In this document: positions 44,148 to 52,219 of the stretch, one piece after another
How the letters are laid out: each line of letters starts with the position of its first letter
Position numbering within the stretch: position 1 is the stretch's first letter
Assembly (NCBI GenBank): GCA_016213845.1
Contig: JACQZN010000122.1
Span: 39,367-103,366, forward strand
Origin: Candidatus Wallbacteria bacterium
Lineage (GTDB): Bacteria > Muiribacteriota > UBA6191 > JACPRK01
DNA: 64,000 nucleotides
Direction: 5' to 3'
Program-made: the position numbers and the translations under genes
The notes under the pieces: model-generated
The model's input: the letters and a program-made list of their open reading frames with translations, nothing else
What the model was told of the DNA's origin: nothing
Database searches by the model: none

Positions 44148-45535
44148 TGCGAAGACCCTACGTGAAGCCGCTGGTCCGCAAGCTGCAGAGCGGCTTCATG
44201 AACAAGTTCGGACAGAGCCCGCTGTACGCCCGGAGGGTCTGCACGGAGATCGACGGCGTGCCCATCTCCGAGCTGGTCGAGCGCTTCGGCTCGCCGCTGT
44301 TCGTGTACTCGGAGCGGCGCGTCCGGGAACAGTGGCGAGCCGCGCACGCGGCCTTCTCCACGCGCTATCCGAACGTGCGGTTCGGCTGGTCCTACAAGAC
44401 CAACTACCTCTCCGCCATCTGCGCGCTCATGCACCAGGAAGGTGCGATGGCCGAGCTGGTCTCGCGCATGGAGTACGAGAAGGCCTGCGCCCTGGGCGTG
44501 CCGGGCGACCAGATGGTGCTCAACGGGCCGTACAAGCCCGTGGAGACTCTGGAGGCCGTGCTGGCGGGCGGGGGAATGGTCAATGTCGACCACATGGACG
44601 AGATCCAGGACCTCGAGCGTGTCGCAGAGAAGCTGGGCCGGCAGGTCAACGTGGGGCTGCGGCTCAACATGGACACGGGCATCTACCCGCAGTGGTCGCG
44701 TTTCGGGCTCAACCTGGAGCGGGGCCAGGCGATGGAAGCGGCCAAGCGGATCGCCCGCACGGGTAAGCTCAAACTGAACGGCCTCCATTGCCACATCGGG
44801 ACCTTCATCCTCGACCCGAAGGCCTACGGGCGACAGGTCGAGAAGATGGTCCTCTTCGCCAAGGAGCTCGAGGCCGCCTTCGGAAACGAGATCGAGTACC
44901 TGGACGTCGGCGGCGGCTTCCCCTCGCGCATTCAATTGAAGGGGACGTACCTGTCGCCCGACGTCGGCATCCCCAGCCTCGACGAGTACGCCGAGCAGAT
45001 CACGTCGGCGCTCTGGCGGACCCTGCCCCCGGGCAAGTTTCCGGCGCTGATCCTGGAGACGGGGCGGGCGCTGATCGACGAGGCCGGCGCCTTGATCACG
45101 ACGGTCTGGGCGACCAAGCGGCTGGCCGACGGTACGCGCGCCTACATCGTCGACGCCGGGGTCAACCTTCTCTTCACGGCGTTCTGGTACAAGTTCCAGG
45201 TGGCCCTGGACCGGCAGGTACCCGGCCCCAACGAGCCATGCGTCGTCTACGGGCCTCTCTGCATGAACATCGACGCCATCGACGAGGGGTCGCTGCTGCC
45301 GCCCTTGTCCCGGGGCACAAGGCTCATCTTCTCGCCGGTCGGCGCCTACAACAACACGCAGTGGCTCCAGTTCATCGAGTACCGCCCCAACGTCGTCCTG
45401 ATCGGGACTGACGGGCAGGTCGAAGTCATCCGGGAGAAAGAGACGCTGGAGGATCTGGAGCGGCGGGAGAAACTCCCGGAGCGCCTCAAGAACCCGGCGG
45501 CCAGGCCCCGCCCGGAGAAGCGCAAGGAATCGTGA
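44147..45535 (+). CDS. Fold-III PLP-dependent decarboxylase (LysA/Orn-DC family)
   Basis: This enzyme decarboxylates a basic or diamino acid using pyridoxal phosphate. The Lys that binds PLP is in GWSYKTNYL, HCHIGT and DVGGGFPSR follow, ETGRALIDEAG binds phosphate and GPLCMNID carries the substrate-site Cys/Asp. The 462-residue chain has a 35-residue basic N-terminal extension (MRRPYVKPLVRKLQSGFMNK) before the family fold; it contains a YxxP element like those in RiPP leaders. Diaminopimelate decarboxylase is the closest general match, but a dedicated role with the ATP-grasp enzyme is more likely here. ATG overlaps the previous stop by 1 base. Confidence 0.85.
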   Translation: MRRPYVKPLVRKLQSGFMNKFGQSPLYARRVCTEIDGVPISELVERFGSPLFVYSERRVREQWRAAHAAFSTRYPNVRFGWSYKTNYLSAICALMHQEGAMAELVSRMEYEKACALGVPGDQMVLNGPYKPVETLEAVLAGGGMVNVDHMDEIQDLERVAEKLGRQVNVGLRLNMDTGIYPQWSRFGLNLERGQAMEAAKRIARTGKLKLNGLHCHIGTFILDPKAYGRQVEKMVLFAKELEAAFGNEIEYLDVGGGFPSRIQLKGTYLSPDVGIPSLDEYAEQITSALWRTLPPGKFPALILETGRALIDEAGALITTVWATKRLADGTRAYIVDAGVNLLFTAFWYKFQVALDRQVPGPNEPCVVYGPLCMNIDAIDEGSLLPPLSRGTRLIFSPVGAYNNTQWLQFIEYRPNVVLIGTDGQVEVIREKETLEDLERREKLPERLKNPAARPRPEKRKES

Positions 45536-45557
45536 GAGCCGGCGCATCTACTGACTC

Positions 45558-47624
45558 GTGAAGCAGCACGTCCAGGCATTCTTCGGCAGCTACGCCGAAA
45601 TTCTCTTCCTCCAGGGCACGGCGGCAGGGGCGGCCATCTTCGCGGTACTCCTCTTGGCGCCGAAGACCGCGGGCTGCGGCGTGCTGTCCGTGCTCTCCGC
45701 GTACGCGTTTGCGCAGTTCATCGGCCTGGGACCGGAGTTCCTCAGGACCGGCTACTACACGTACAACCCGCTGCTCGTGGGGCTCTCCATCGGTCACCTT
45801 TTCGAACCGACGCCGCTTGTCGGTTTTCTGGTCGTGTCGGCCGGCGTGCTCACCCTGGTCTTGACGGTGTCGCTGGCCAACCTCTTTTCGACCTACCTGC
45901 GGTTGCCGATCCTCAGCCTGCCCTTCGTCGTCGCCAGCTCCATCGCGTATCTGGCCTCGCTGCGATACTCCGGCCTGCTCTTCGGCACGCACGGGGGCAA
46001 CGCCTGGGCGCCCGACGTCGCGGTCCCGGCCTGGATGGCGGGGTTCTTCAAGTCCTTCGGCGCCATTCTCTTCGCACCGACCGTGCCGGTCGGTCTTGCG
46101 CTGGCCCTGCTGGTCGGCTGGCGCTCGCGCATTCTGCTGATGCTGGCGCTGGCGGGCTACGGGACGGGCGCCACGCTCCGCGGGCTCATGCTCGGCTCCG
46201 CCGCCCAGGCCTACGCCGATCCGACCAGCTTCAACTTCATCCTGATCGCGATGGCGGTCGGCGGCGTCTTCCTGATCCCCTCCCCCAGGAGCTTCGCCGT
46301 GGCCCTGGGAGCCGTCGCCGTCTCGACCCTCTTCCTCGACGCGACCACCGTCTTCTGGTCCTACTACGGTATTCCCGTCTTCACGCTGCCGTTCAACGCC
46401 ATCTCACTGGCAACGATCTACGTGCTCGGCCTCAGCGCCAGCCCGCTCGTCGCCCGATACATCAAGGAGACCCCCGAGGAGACTCTCGATCACCACCTCT
46501 CGACGTTGCTCAGGTTCTCCGGGTCCCTGCGGACCCTCACGCTCCCGTTCGCCGGAAAGTGGACGGTCTGGCAAGGTTTCGCCGGCCGCTGGACCCACAA
46601 GGGCTCCTGGTCCCACGCCTACGACTTCGTCGTCACCGACGACACGGGAGCCACGTTCCGCAACGAGGGACTCGAGCTCGAGGATTACTTCGCCTACCGC
46701 AAGCCCGTCCTCTCCCCGGTTCGAGGGAGGGTCGTCCGGGTGATCGACGACCTGCCCGACAACCCGCTCGGCACGGTCGACCGCGCGCAGAGCTGGGGCA
46801 ACGCGGTCGTCATTCGCGACGAGCGCGGGTTCGCCGTGGAGCTCTCCCACCTGGCGCCGAAGTCGGTCATCGTGCGCGTCGGCGACTGGGTGGAGCGAGG
46901 GGCGCTGCTCGGACTTTGCGGCAATTCGGGCCACTCCCCGCAGCCCCACATCCACGTGCAGGTGCAGGCGACCGACGATGTCGGGGCCGCGACGCTGCCG
47001 TTTTCATTCGTCTTCTACCGCCAGCAGTCGACCTACCACGCCGACGACCTGCCGGCCGAAGGCGCCGCCGTGGAGCCGCTCTTGCCCGACAGGACGCTGG
47101 ATGCCGTGACCGGGCTGGCGATCGACTCCCGGCACCGCTTCGAGGTGACCAAGCACGGCGCGCCGCAGGGCACGGTGGACCTGGAGGTGCGGATGGCAAT
47201 CGACGGCACCTCCTACTTCGAATCGGACCGCGGCAGGCTCTACTTTTCGCGCTCGGAGGGCACGTTCTACTTCCTGGGCATGGACGGCTCCGACGAGCGG
47301 CTGGCGCTGATGTTTCTGGCGCTGCCGAGGATGCCGCTGGCCTACGCGGAGGGGCTGGGCTGGAGCGACCACGTGCCGCTGGCAGTCGCGGCGACGGGCT
47401 GGCCGGTGGCGGCGGCCCGATTCCTGAGCGCCTTCCACGCGCCTGCTGCCCGGGTGGAGGTCGAGCTCGCCTTCGCGGGGCGAAACGTCGTCGCATCGCG
47501 CGCGCGCTCCAAGCTCCTGGGGCTGGATCGCGAGGCGAGGGTGGAGCTGGACCGGCGGTGCGGGTTCGCGCGGGTCGAAGGCAACGGCCTCGTGATGAGG
47601 AGGATCTCCAATGAGACTCACTGA
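45558..47624 (+). CDS. Urea-transporter-family membrane domain fused to M23 (LytM) peptidase domain
   Basis: Residues 1-300 form a urea-transporter-type channel with the NPLLVG motif near residue 75 and a second-half LPFNAISLATIYVLG. Residues about 335-500 are an M23 peptidase fold with the zinc ligands intact: His353 and Asp357 (SHAYD), and His464 with His466 (PHIHV). A C-terminal beta-rich domain follows to residue 688. M23 domains cleave peptidoglycan cross-links or act as scaffolds. The start is a GTG 22 bases after the decarboxylase stop. The fusion suggests a transporter whose M23 domain opens or binds the wall in front of it. Confidence 0.88.
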   Translation: MKQHVQAFFGSYAEILFLQGTAAGAAIFAVLLLAPKTAGCGVLSVLSAYAFAQFIGLGPEFLRTGYYTYNPLLVGLSIGHLFEPTPLVGFLVVSAGVLTLVLTVSLANLFSTYLRLPILSLPFVVASSIAYLASLRYSGLLFGTHGGNAWAPDVAVPAWMAGFFKSFGAILFAPTVPVGLALALLVGWRSRILLMLALAGYGTGATLRGLMLGSAAQAYADPTSFNFILIAMAVGGVFLIPSPRSFAVALGAVAVSTLFLDATTVFWSYYGIPVFTLPFNAISLATIYVLGLSASPLVARYIKETPEETLDHHLSTLLRFSGSLRTLTLPFAGKWTVWQGFAGRWTHKGSWSHAYDFVVTDDTGATFRNEGLELEDYFAYRKPVLSPVRGRVVRVIDDLPDNPLGTVDRAQSWGNAVVIRDERGFAVELSHLAPKSVIVRVGDWVERGALLGLCGNSGHSPQPHIHVQVQATDDVGAATLPFSFVFYRQQSTYHADDLPAEGAAVEPLLPDRTLDAVTGLAIDSRHRFEVTKHGAPQGTVDLEVRMAIDGTSYFESDRGRLYFSRSEGTFYFLGMDGSDERLALMFLALPRMPLAYAEGLGWSDHVPLAVAATGWPVAAARFLSAFHAPAARVEVELAFAGRNVVASRARSKLLGLDREARVELDRRCGFARVEGNGLVMRRISNETH

Positions 47625-48468
47625 CGCAGTTGCGGGCATGCTGCTGGCAGCGATGGCCGCGGCGCCGGTTGCCGCAGTCGAGACCCGAGTGGATGCGGTG
47701 GCGTTCGCGGGCCGGCTCGACTACAGCCACTCGTCGCTGAAGGATTCGTCGAGCTATCGCGGTCTGTACGCGTACGTCGGGCGCGGGCTGGATCACCAGT
47801 ACGAGCTCTCGCTGCAGCAGATCGACGTGGAGTTCCTGGGCGGCGCGATTTTCCGCCAGCGGGACTTGACGTCGGTCTACACGAACTACACGCAGCCTGG
47901 GTGGCGGTTGAGGGGCGGGTTCCATGCCATCGACAGCGATCGGGCGCTGTCGGGGGACGGGCTGGTGCTCTTCCTGGGTGCGCACGGACTTCAGAGCGGG
48001 CCGTGGGACCTGGGGCTGGACGTTTACCGTTCGAGTTACTCCGAGCTGGCGCCCGACCTGACGGTCTGGCAGATCTCGCCGCAATTGGCGTTCGGCGCCT
48101 GGTCGTCGGCAGCGCACGGGTTGCGCAGCGAATTGCGCGCCCACCTCATCTTTGCCAGCGACGACATCGGGCTCGGCCGCCGCGAGTTCCGTTCGGCCGA
48201 GGAGCGGCTCATCTACACCTGGCGCCGCTGGACCTTGACAGCCTCGGGCTGGGCGGGCAATCAGGGACTGGCCGTGCGCGACGACGGCTTCACGGTCTTC
48301 AACCTGCCGGAGCGCCACGAAGGCGGGTACAGCTTCGAGTCGCGCTACCGGCTTGGAGGAGACACGACGGCCACCGTCCGGACCGCGCAGGAGATCTATC
48401 GTGAAGCCGGCGCCACGAACCGATCGTCGGCGCAGAGCTGGACGGCCTCGGTAGGCCACACGTTCTGA
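47611..48468 (+). CDS. Predicted outer-membrane beta-barrel protein
   Basis: The 285-residue protein has a signal peptide (residues 1-23, MLLAAMAAAPVAA) and then alternating aromatic and polar strands across its whole length (YRGLYAYVGRG, YELSLQQIDVEF, WTLTASGWAGNQ), ending in a terminal aromatic residue (VGHTF), the usual signature of an outer-membrane barrel. Its length suggests 12-14 strands. It overlaps the transporter/M23 gene by 14 bases, so it is probably the outer pore or receptor of the same system. Confidence 0.75.
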   Translation: MRLTDAVAGMLLAAMAAAPVAAVETRVDAVAFAGRLDYSHSSLKDSSSYRGLYAYVGRGLDHQYELSLQQIDVEFLGGAIFRQRDLTSVYTNYTQPGWRLRGGFHAIDSDRALSGDGLVLFLGAHGLQSGPWDLGLDVYRSSYSELAPDLTVWQISPQLAFGAWSSAAHGLRSELRAHLIFASDDIGLGRREFRSAEERLIYTWRRWTLTASGWAGNQGLAVRDDGFTVFNLPERHEGGYSFESRYRLGGDTTATVRTAQEIYREAGATNRSSAQSWTASVGHTF

Positions 48469-48492
48469 ACCCTGGGCGGGCGGAGGCACTCA

Positions 48493-49203
48493 ATGCGAGA
48501 TCAAGCAATCCAGACACCGAAAGGGAGCTTCGAAACCCGCGGTCGGAGGGCCGCCAGGGTGGGCGGCGCCCTCGTGCTGGCGCTGGCGCTGGCAGCCGGG
48601 CTGGGGTCGGCCGCGCTGGCGGGAAGCGGGGGCAAGGGCAAGGGAGAGCTTGCGGAGACCGACATCCGGGACAGCTACCATCGCTCCTACCGCTACGAGA
48701 AGACTCAGGACTACGACGAAGCCATCAAGACGCTCTTGCCAGTCTCGCAAGCCTACCCGGAGGGCTACACGGTCAACCTGCGGCTCGGCTGGCTCTACTA
48801 CCTGGCCGGAAAGTTCACGAACGCTCAGAAGCACTACGAGACCGCGATGAAGGTCGCTCCGTACTCGCTCGACGCGAAGCTGGGCTACACCCTACCCCTG
48901 ATGGCTCGGGAGCTGTACAAGGACGTGGAGGTCTTCACCAGGCAGGTGCTGGCGATCGATCCGGCCAACTACACGGGCAACCTGCGACTGGCGTTCGCAC
49001 TTCGGATGCAGTCGAAGCTGGATCAGGCCGAGCAGGTGCTGGTGGCGATGCTGCAGCTCTATCCGACCGACGTGAAGTACCTGACGGAGCTCGGGCTGGT
49101 GCATGTAGCGCGCGGCTCGCGGGACGCGGCCAGAGGCGTGTTCCGCGAAGTGCTGGTGCTCGATCCGGAGAACCCAGTGGCGCGTCACCAGCTGGCGCAG
49201 TAG
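48493..49203 (+). CDS. TPR protein, probably periplasmic
   Basis: The 236-residue protein has an N-terminal hydrophobic segment (GGALVLALALAAGLGSAALAG) that could be a signal peptide or anchor, then about five TPR units (YDEAIKTLLPVSQAYPEG; FTNAQKHYETAMKVAP; LDQAEQVLVAMLQLYP). TPRs mediate contacts, so it may link the transporter/M23 protein and the barrel. A GGAGG site lies 7 bases before the ATG, 24 bases after the barrel stop. It is the last gene of the operon and is convergent with the peroxiredoxin. Confidence 0.8.
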   Translation: MRDQAIQTPKGSFETRGRRAARVGGALVLALALAAGLGSAALAGSGGKGKGELAETDIRDSYHRSYRYEKTQDYDEAIKTLLPVSQAYPEGYTVNLRLGWLYYLAGKFTNAQKHYETAMKVAPYSLDAKLGYTLPLMARELYKDVEVFTRQVLAIDPANYTGNLRLAFALRMQSKLDQAEQVLVAMLQLYPTDVKYLTELGLVHVARGSRDAARGVFREVLVLDPENPVARHQLAQ

Positions 49204-49219
49204 GCCCGCAGCCGGGGGG

Positions 49220-49705
49220 TCAGGCAGCGCCCGTGGGGACTCTGGGCTCCGAGGGGAGCTTGGCGGCGACCTGGCGCCAGTCGGGCCAGTCACGGCCGGT
49301 ACGACCGACATGACGGAAGAGCACCTGGCCGCCGGGGGAGATGAGGATCGCGGCGGGAAACGGGCAGCCGAATCGGCGCTCGATCGGCAGGGCGAACGCG
49401 CCGGCGATGGCGAGGTCGTCGTCGGCGACGATGCGAAACTTGAGTTTCAGGCGCCGGCGGAGCTCGATCATCTTTTCAGTCGGTTCGACGCTCACCAGCA
49501 CGACCTGGCAACCCTGGCGCGTGAAGAGCGGCTCCTCCTCGCGCAAGGCCGCGAGCGCCCTGCGGCTCAGGAAGCACCAGCTCCCGCGATAGAAGACGAG
49601 CAGCTCCGGCCCGGCGGAGAGGTCGGCGGCCAGCTCCCAGCCCTCGCCGTCGCAGTCGACGCCGCGAACCGAGGCCAGGTGGGAATCGGACCGGGCATGG
49701 GTCAT
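49220..49705 (-). CDS. AhpC/TSA-family redoxin with one active-site Cys
   Basis: This thioredoxin-fold protein of 161 residues has the YRGSWC element of peroxiredoxin-like proteins. The second Cys of the usual CxxC (WCPYC) is replaced by Ser (WCFLS), so it would act as a one-Cys enzyme. An extra Cys is near RQGCQVVLVS and another in FGCPFPAA, either of which might replace the resolving role. ATG at 49705 has GAGGAG 7 bases upstream. It follows the radical-SAM gene by 10 bases and is probably co-transcribed. Confidence 0.75.
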   Translation of the reverse strand: MTHARSDSHLASVRGVDCDGEGWELAADLSAGPELLVFYRGSWCFLSRRALAALREEEPLFTRQGCQVVLVSVEPTEKMIELRRRLKLKFRIVADDDLAIAGAFALPIERRFGCPFPAAILISPGGQVLFRHVGRTGRDWPDWRQVAAKLPSEPRVPTGAA

Positions 49706-49715
49706 CGCGCGCTCC

Positions 49716-51119
49716 TCAGCTCCCGTAGATCGCAACCTCGGCCGTCGACGTCTGGGTGTCGAAGACATGCTTGCGCGGGTAGCCCCACAGCTCCCGGAGC
49801 AGCTCCTCGGCGCTGTCGGGGATGGGAACGACCTCGGCGCCGAGCTCATCGGCCAGCGCCTCGGGGGTGACGTCGTCCAGGAAGCAGGCACCGTCGGAGC
49901 GCAGGGAGTGCGCCGGGATGATGAGCCTGTCGGCGTCGAGCTTGCCCCGGAAGGCGGCGAGATAGTCGGTGGCCGAGAGAAGCCCGGCGACCGTGATGGT
50001 GTTCCCGTAGAAGAGGTTCTCGACGTCGACGATCCGGACGTCCAGGTCTGGCCTCTGCCGGAGAGCGGGTTCCACGACCTCCGCGAACATGGGGCGCGCA
50101 GCCCGGCCGGTAGCGATGACGGTGCGAACGGGCGGCTTCTGGAGACGTCTTCGCGCGTAGCGAGGGAAGGCTCGCCGGAAGTCGACCGTGAACTTGCGGA
50201 TCATTCCGACGCCGTCCTCGCGCAGGACGTAGCCGTCGTAGTAGCTCATCGGTGGCACGGGAAGGCCGGCCGCCAGGTAGAACTCGTCGGCGAGATAGGC
50301 GATGCGGCGGCCATACTTGCGTTTCATTTGACGGCCGATGCGCTCGCCGTGCTCGATCATCGCCAGGGCGGATTCGCCGGTGTAGGACGGCAGCTCGACG
50401 AGCTTGGCGCGGTGGGTGGTGAGGCCTACGGGCACGATGGCCAGCCCGCGGAAGTGCGGATAGAGAGGCAGAAGGTCCGCGAGCGTCCGATCCAGCTCGG
50501 GGCCGTCATTCCATCCGGGGATGCTGACGATCTGGCCGTAGAACTCGATGCCTCCGCCGACCAGGCGCTGGAGCATTTCGAGGATAGGGCGCGGCTCCTT
50601 GGTACCGAGGAGCCGGGTCCGGAGCGCGGGCTCGGTGGCGTGGATGGAGACGTAGAGCGGGCTCAGGCGCATCCGGAAGATCTTGCCCCAGTCCTCGTCG
50701 GAGAGGTTCGAGAGCGTCATGTAGTTGCCGTGGAGGAAGGAGTAGCGATAGTCCTCGTCCTTGATGTAGACGGTTCGCCGCATCCGCCGCGGGTTCTGGT
50801 AGACGAAGCAGAACGGGCAGTTGTTCTTGCATGTGCGGATGCCGTCGAAGAGATCGTCGGCGAACTCGATGCCGAGGACGTCCTCGGGGTCCTTCTCGAG
50901 CGAGACGGCCACGAGCGTGCCGTCCGGTTTGCGGAAGTCGAGGGCGCACTCCTCGGTGGATTCCTCGAAGCGGAAATCGAGGACGTCGGTGACGCTGACG
51001 CCGTTGATGGCGACGATCTCGTCACCGGGCTCGACGCCGGCCATCTCGGCAAGGCTGCCCGGGGCGACTTCGCGGACCCTTCCGCCTGGCCTGGGACCCG
51101 TTCGTGACGCGACGCGCAT
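49716..51119 (-). CDS. DUF512 radical-SAM protein with N-terminal PDZ domain
   Basis: The 467-residue protein starts with a PDZ domain (residues about 8-70; APGSLAEMAGVEPGDEIVAI), then an unusual radical-SAM motif TCKNNCPFCFV (Cys-x3-Cys-x2-Cys) for the 4Fe-4S cluster, then the DUF512 C-terminal domain ending in LLRELWGYPRK. The family is widespread but its substrate is not settled; a link to RNA or cytoplasmic protein maturation has been proposed for relatives. ATG at 51119 is chosen because the protein then begins just before the PDZ; the longer frame upstream is antisense to a membrane protein. TATAAT lies 9 bases upstream. Confidence 0.88.
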   Translation of the reverse strand: MRVASRTGPRPGGRVREVAPGSLAEMAGVEPGDEIVAINGVSVTDVLDFRFEESTEECALDFRKPDGTLVAVSLEKDPEDVLGIEFADDLFDGIRTCKNNCPFCFVYQNPRRMRRTVYIKDEDYRYSFLHGNYMTLSNLSDEDWGKIFRMRLSPLYVSIHATEPALRTRLLGTKEPRPILEMLQRLVGGGIEFYGQIVSIPGWNDGPELDRTLADLLPLYPHFRGLAIVPVGLTTHRAKLVELPSYTGESALAMIEHGERIGRQMKRKYGRRIAYLADEFYLAAGLPVPPMSYYDGYVLREDGVGMIRKFTVDFRRAFPRYARRRLQKPPVRTVIATGRAARPMFAEVVEPALRQRPDLDVRIVDVENLFYGNTITVAGLLSATDYLAAFRGKLDADRLIIPAHSLRSDGACFLDDVTPEALADELGAEVVPIPDSAEELLRELWGYPRKHVFDTQTSTAEVAIYGS

Positions 51120-51128
51120 GACGCGGCG

Positions 51129-51136
51129 ATTATACT
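51129..51136. promoter_or_regulatory. Two interlocked divergent -10 boxes
   Basis: TATAAT on the minus strand (51134-51129) serves the DUF512 gene, whose ATG is 9 bases away. TATACT on the plus strand (51131-51136) serves the small membrane protein, whose GTG is 9 bases away. They overlap by four bases, so only one polymerase can use the site at a time. No clear -35 is seen for either. Confidence 0.55.
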
Positions 51137-51145
51137 GCAGGCATC

Positions 51146-51484
51146 GTGAGCGAGCGCGAAGAGAGGGCCTGGAAGTGGACGCTGGGCTTACTCGCGCTGG
51201 TGATCGTGGCGACGGGCGGATGGCGGGCGTCGATCTCCGCGCCTGGGCGGGAGGACGTGCTGGAGGTCCTGGTCGAGGCCGGAGCCAGCGGGCGGGAAGT
51301 ACGAGAGGTTGCGCGGGCCCGGGGATACTCGGGGCCGGGATGGGCGAAGGCGATCGAACGGGAGCTGGGCGACCCGGAGCTGGAGCGGGAGCTGGCGACG
51401 CGGCTTGCGCGCGCGCTCGGAGGAACCGGGGCCGAGTCCGGGGTCCAATCGCAGCACACGACGGGGCCGAATGCCGATAACTGA
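51146..51484 (+). CDS. Small single-pass membrane protein
   Basis: The 112-residue protein has one hydrophobic helix near its N-terminus (TLGLLALVIVATGGW) and a helical, charged C-terminal part (VLEVLVEAGASGREVREVAR; DPELERELATRLARAL). It probably sits with the N-terminus in the cytoplasm. It starts at a GTG almost on top of its -10 box. The family is not recognised. Confidence 0.6.
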   Translation: MSEREERAWKWTLGLLALVIVATGGWRASISAPGREDVLEVLVEAGASGREVREVARARGYSGPGWAKAIERELGDPELERELATRLARALGGTGAESGVQSQHTTGPNADN

Positions 51485-51543
51485 AGTAACTTGGTATGTA
51501 CGACCGCGACCCTCGGCGGCAGACTGCATGGCGGCCCATCGAG

Positions 51544-51573
51544 TTGACCGAACCTCTCGATTCGTGCTACAAT
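51544..51573 (+). promoter_or_regulatory. Promoter of carD
   Basis: TTGACC (51544-51549) and TACAAT (51568-51573) are separated by 18 bases, one of the best promoters in the window. A 50-base leader with AAGGAG lies between it and the ATG. Confidence 0.65.
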
Positions 51574-51635
51574 GCGGGAACTTTCTGCCCGTGGCCGCAT
51601 GGCTCAGGGGCGCGGGCAAGTGCAAGGAGTCTTCG

Positions 51636-52133
51636 ATGGCATTCCGTGTCGGCGAAAAGGTCGTCCATCCAGCCCACGGGGTGGGCGTCGTTCGCGAGAT
51701 CACGATCCAGCGCGTCCTGGGCCATGAGACGCAGTACTACGTGATCGAGACGCCGCTCAACGAGCTGGACCGGGTGATGGTTCCGGTAGCCAATGCAGAC
51801 ACCTTGGGCCTGCGAAAGGTCGCCAGCGAGGAGATCATCGACCAGATGCTCAAGATCTTGCGCGACCGTCACGGCAACTACTTCGAAATCCTCGAGGATG
51901 AGAGCTTCCACCGGCGCCACAAGGAGTACCTGGACAAGGTGCAGAGTGGAAACATCCTCGAGGTCGCCAAGGTCTACAAGACGCTCTACGAGCGCTCGCG
52001 AGAGCGGGACCTGGGCCTCAAGGAGAAGTTCCTGATGGAGCGGGCCGAGAAGATGATCATGGGCGAGCTCTCGTACGCCCGGAACATCTCCTTCGAAAAG
52101 GCGCAGGAAGTCATCGAGAACGGTCGGGCCTGA
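51636..52133 (+). CDS. carD: CarD/CdnL-family RNA polymerase-binding regulator
   Basis: CarD/CdnL binds the RNA polymerase beta subunit through its Tudor-like N-terminal domain and stabilises the open complex. The 165-residue protein has the family start (FRVGEKVVHPAHGVGVV, with YYVIETPLNELDRVMVPV) and an all-helical C-terminal DNA-contacting domain (about 65-165). AAGGAG lies 6 bases before the ATG. The promoter is strong, as expected for a protein needed at many promoters. Confidence 0.93.
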   Translation: MAFRVGEKVVHPAHGVGVVREITIQRVLGHETQYYVIETPLNELDRVMVPVANADTLGLRKVASEEIIDQMLKILRDRHGNYFEILEDESFHRRHKEYLDKVQSGNILEVAKVYKTLYERSRERDLGLKEKFLMERAEKMIMGELSYARNISFEKAQEVIENGRA

Positions 52134-52219
52134 GCCCGCCCTCCCGAGGCTCGACGGCGCGGTCCCCGGCTGCTGCCCGGTTGCGGTCCGCGCGAGTCTT
52201 TCGCGCTCTCACTCCGCCC

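Noticed and set aside
49706-49891. N-terminal extension of the redoxin
   Set aside because: It is out-of-frame sequence of the radical-SAM gene, and a strong ribosome site precedes the ATG at 49705.
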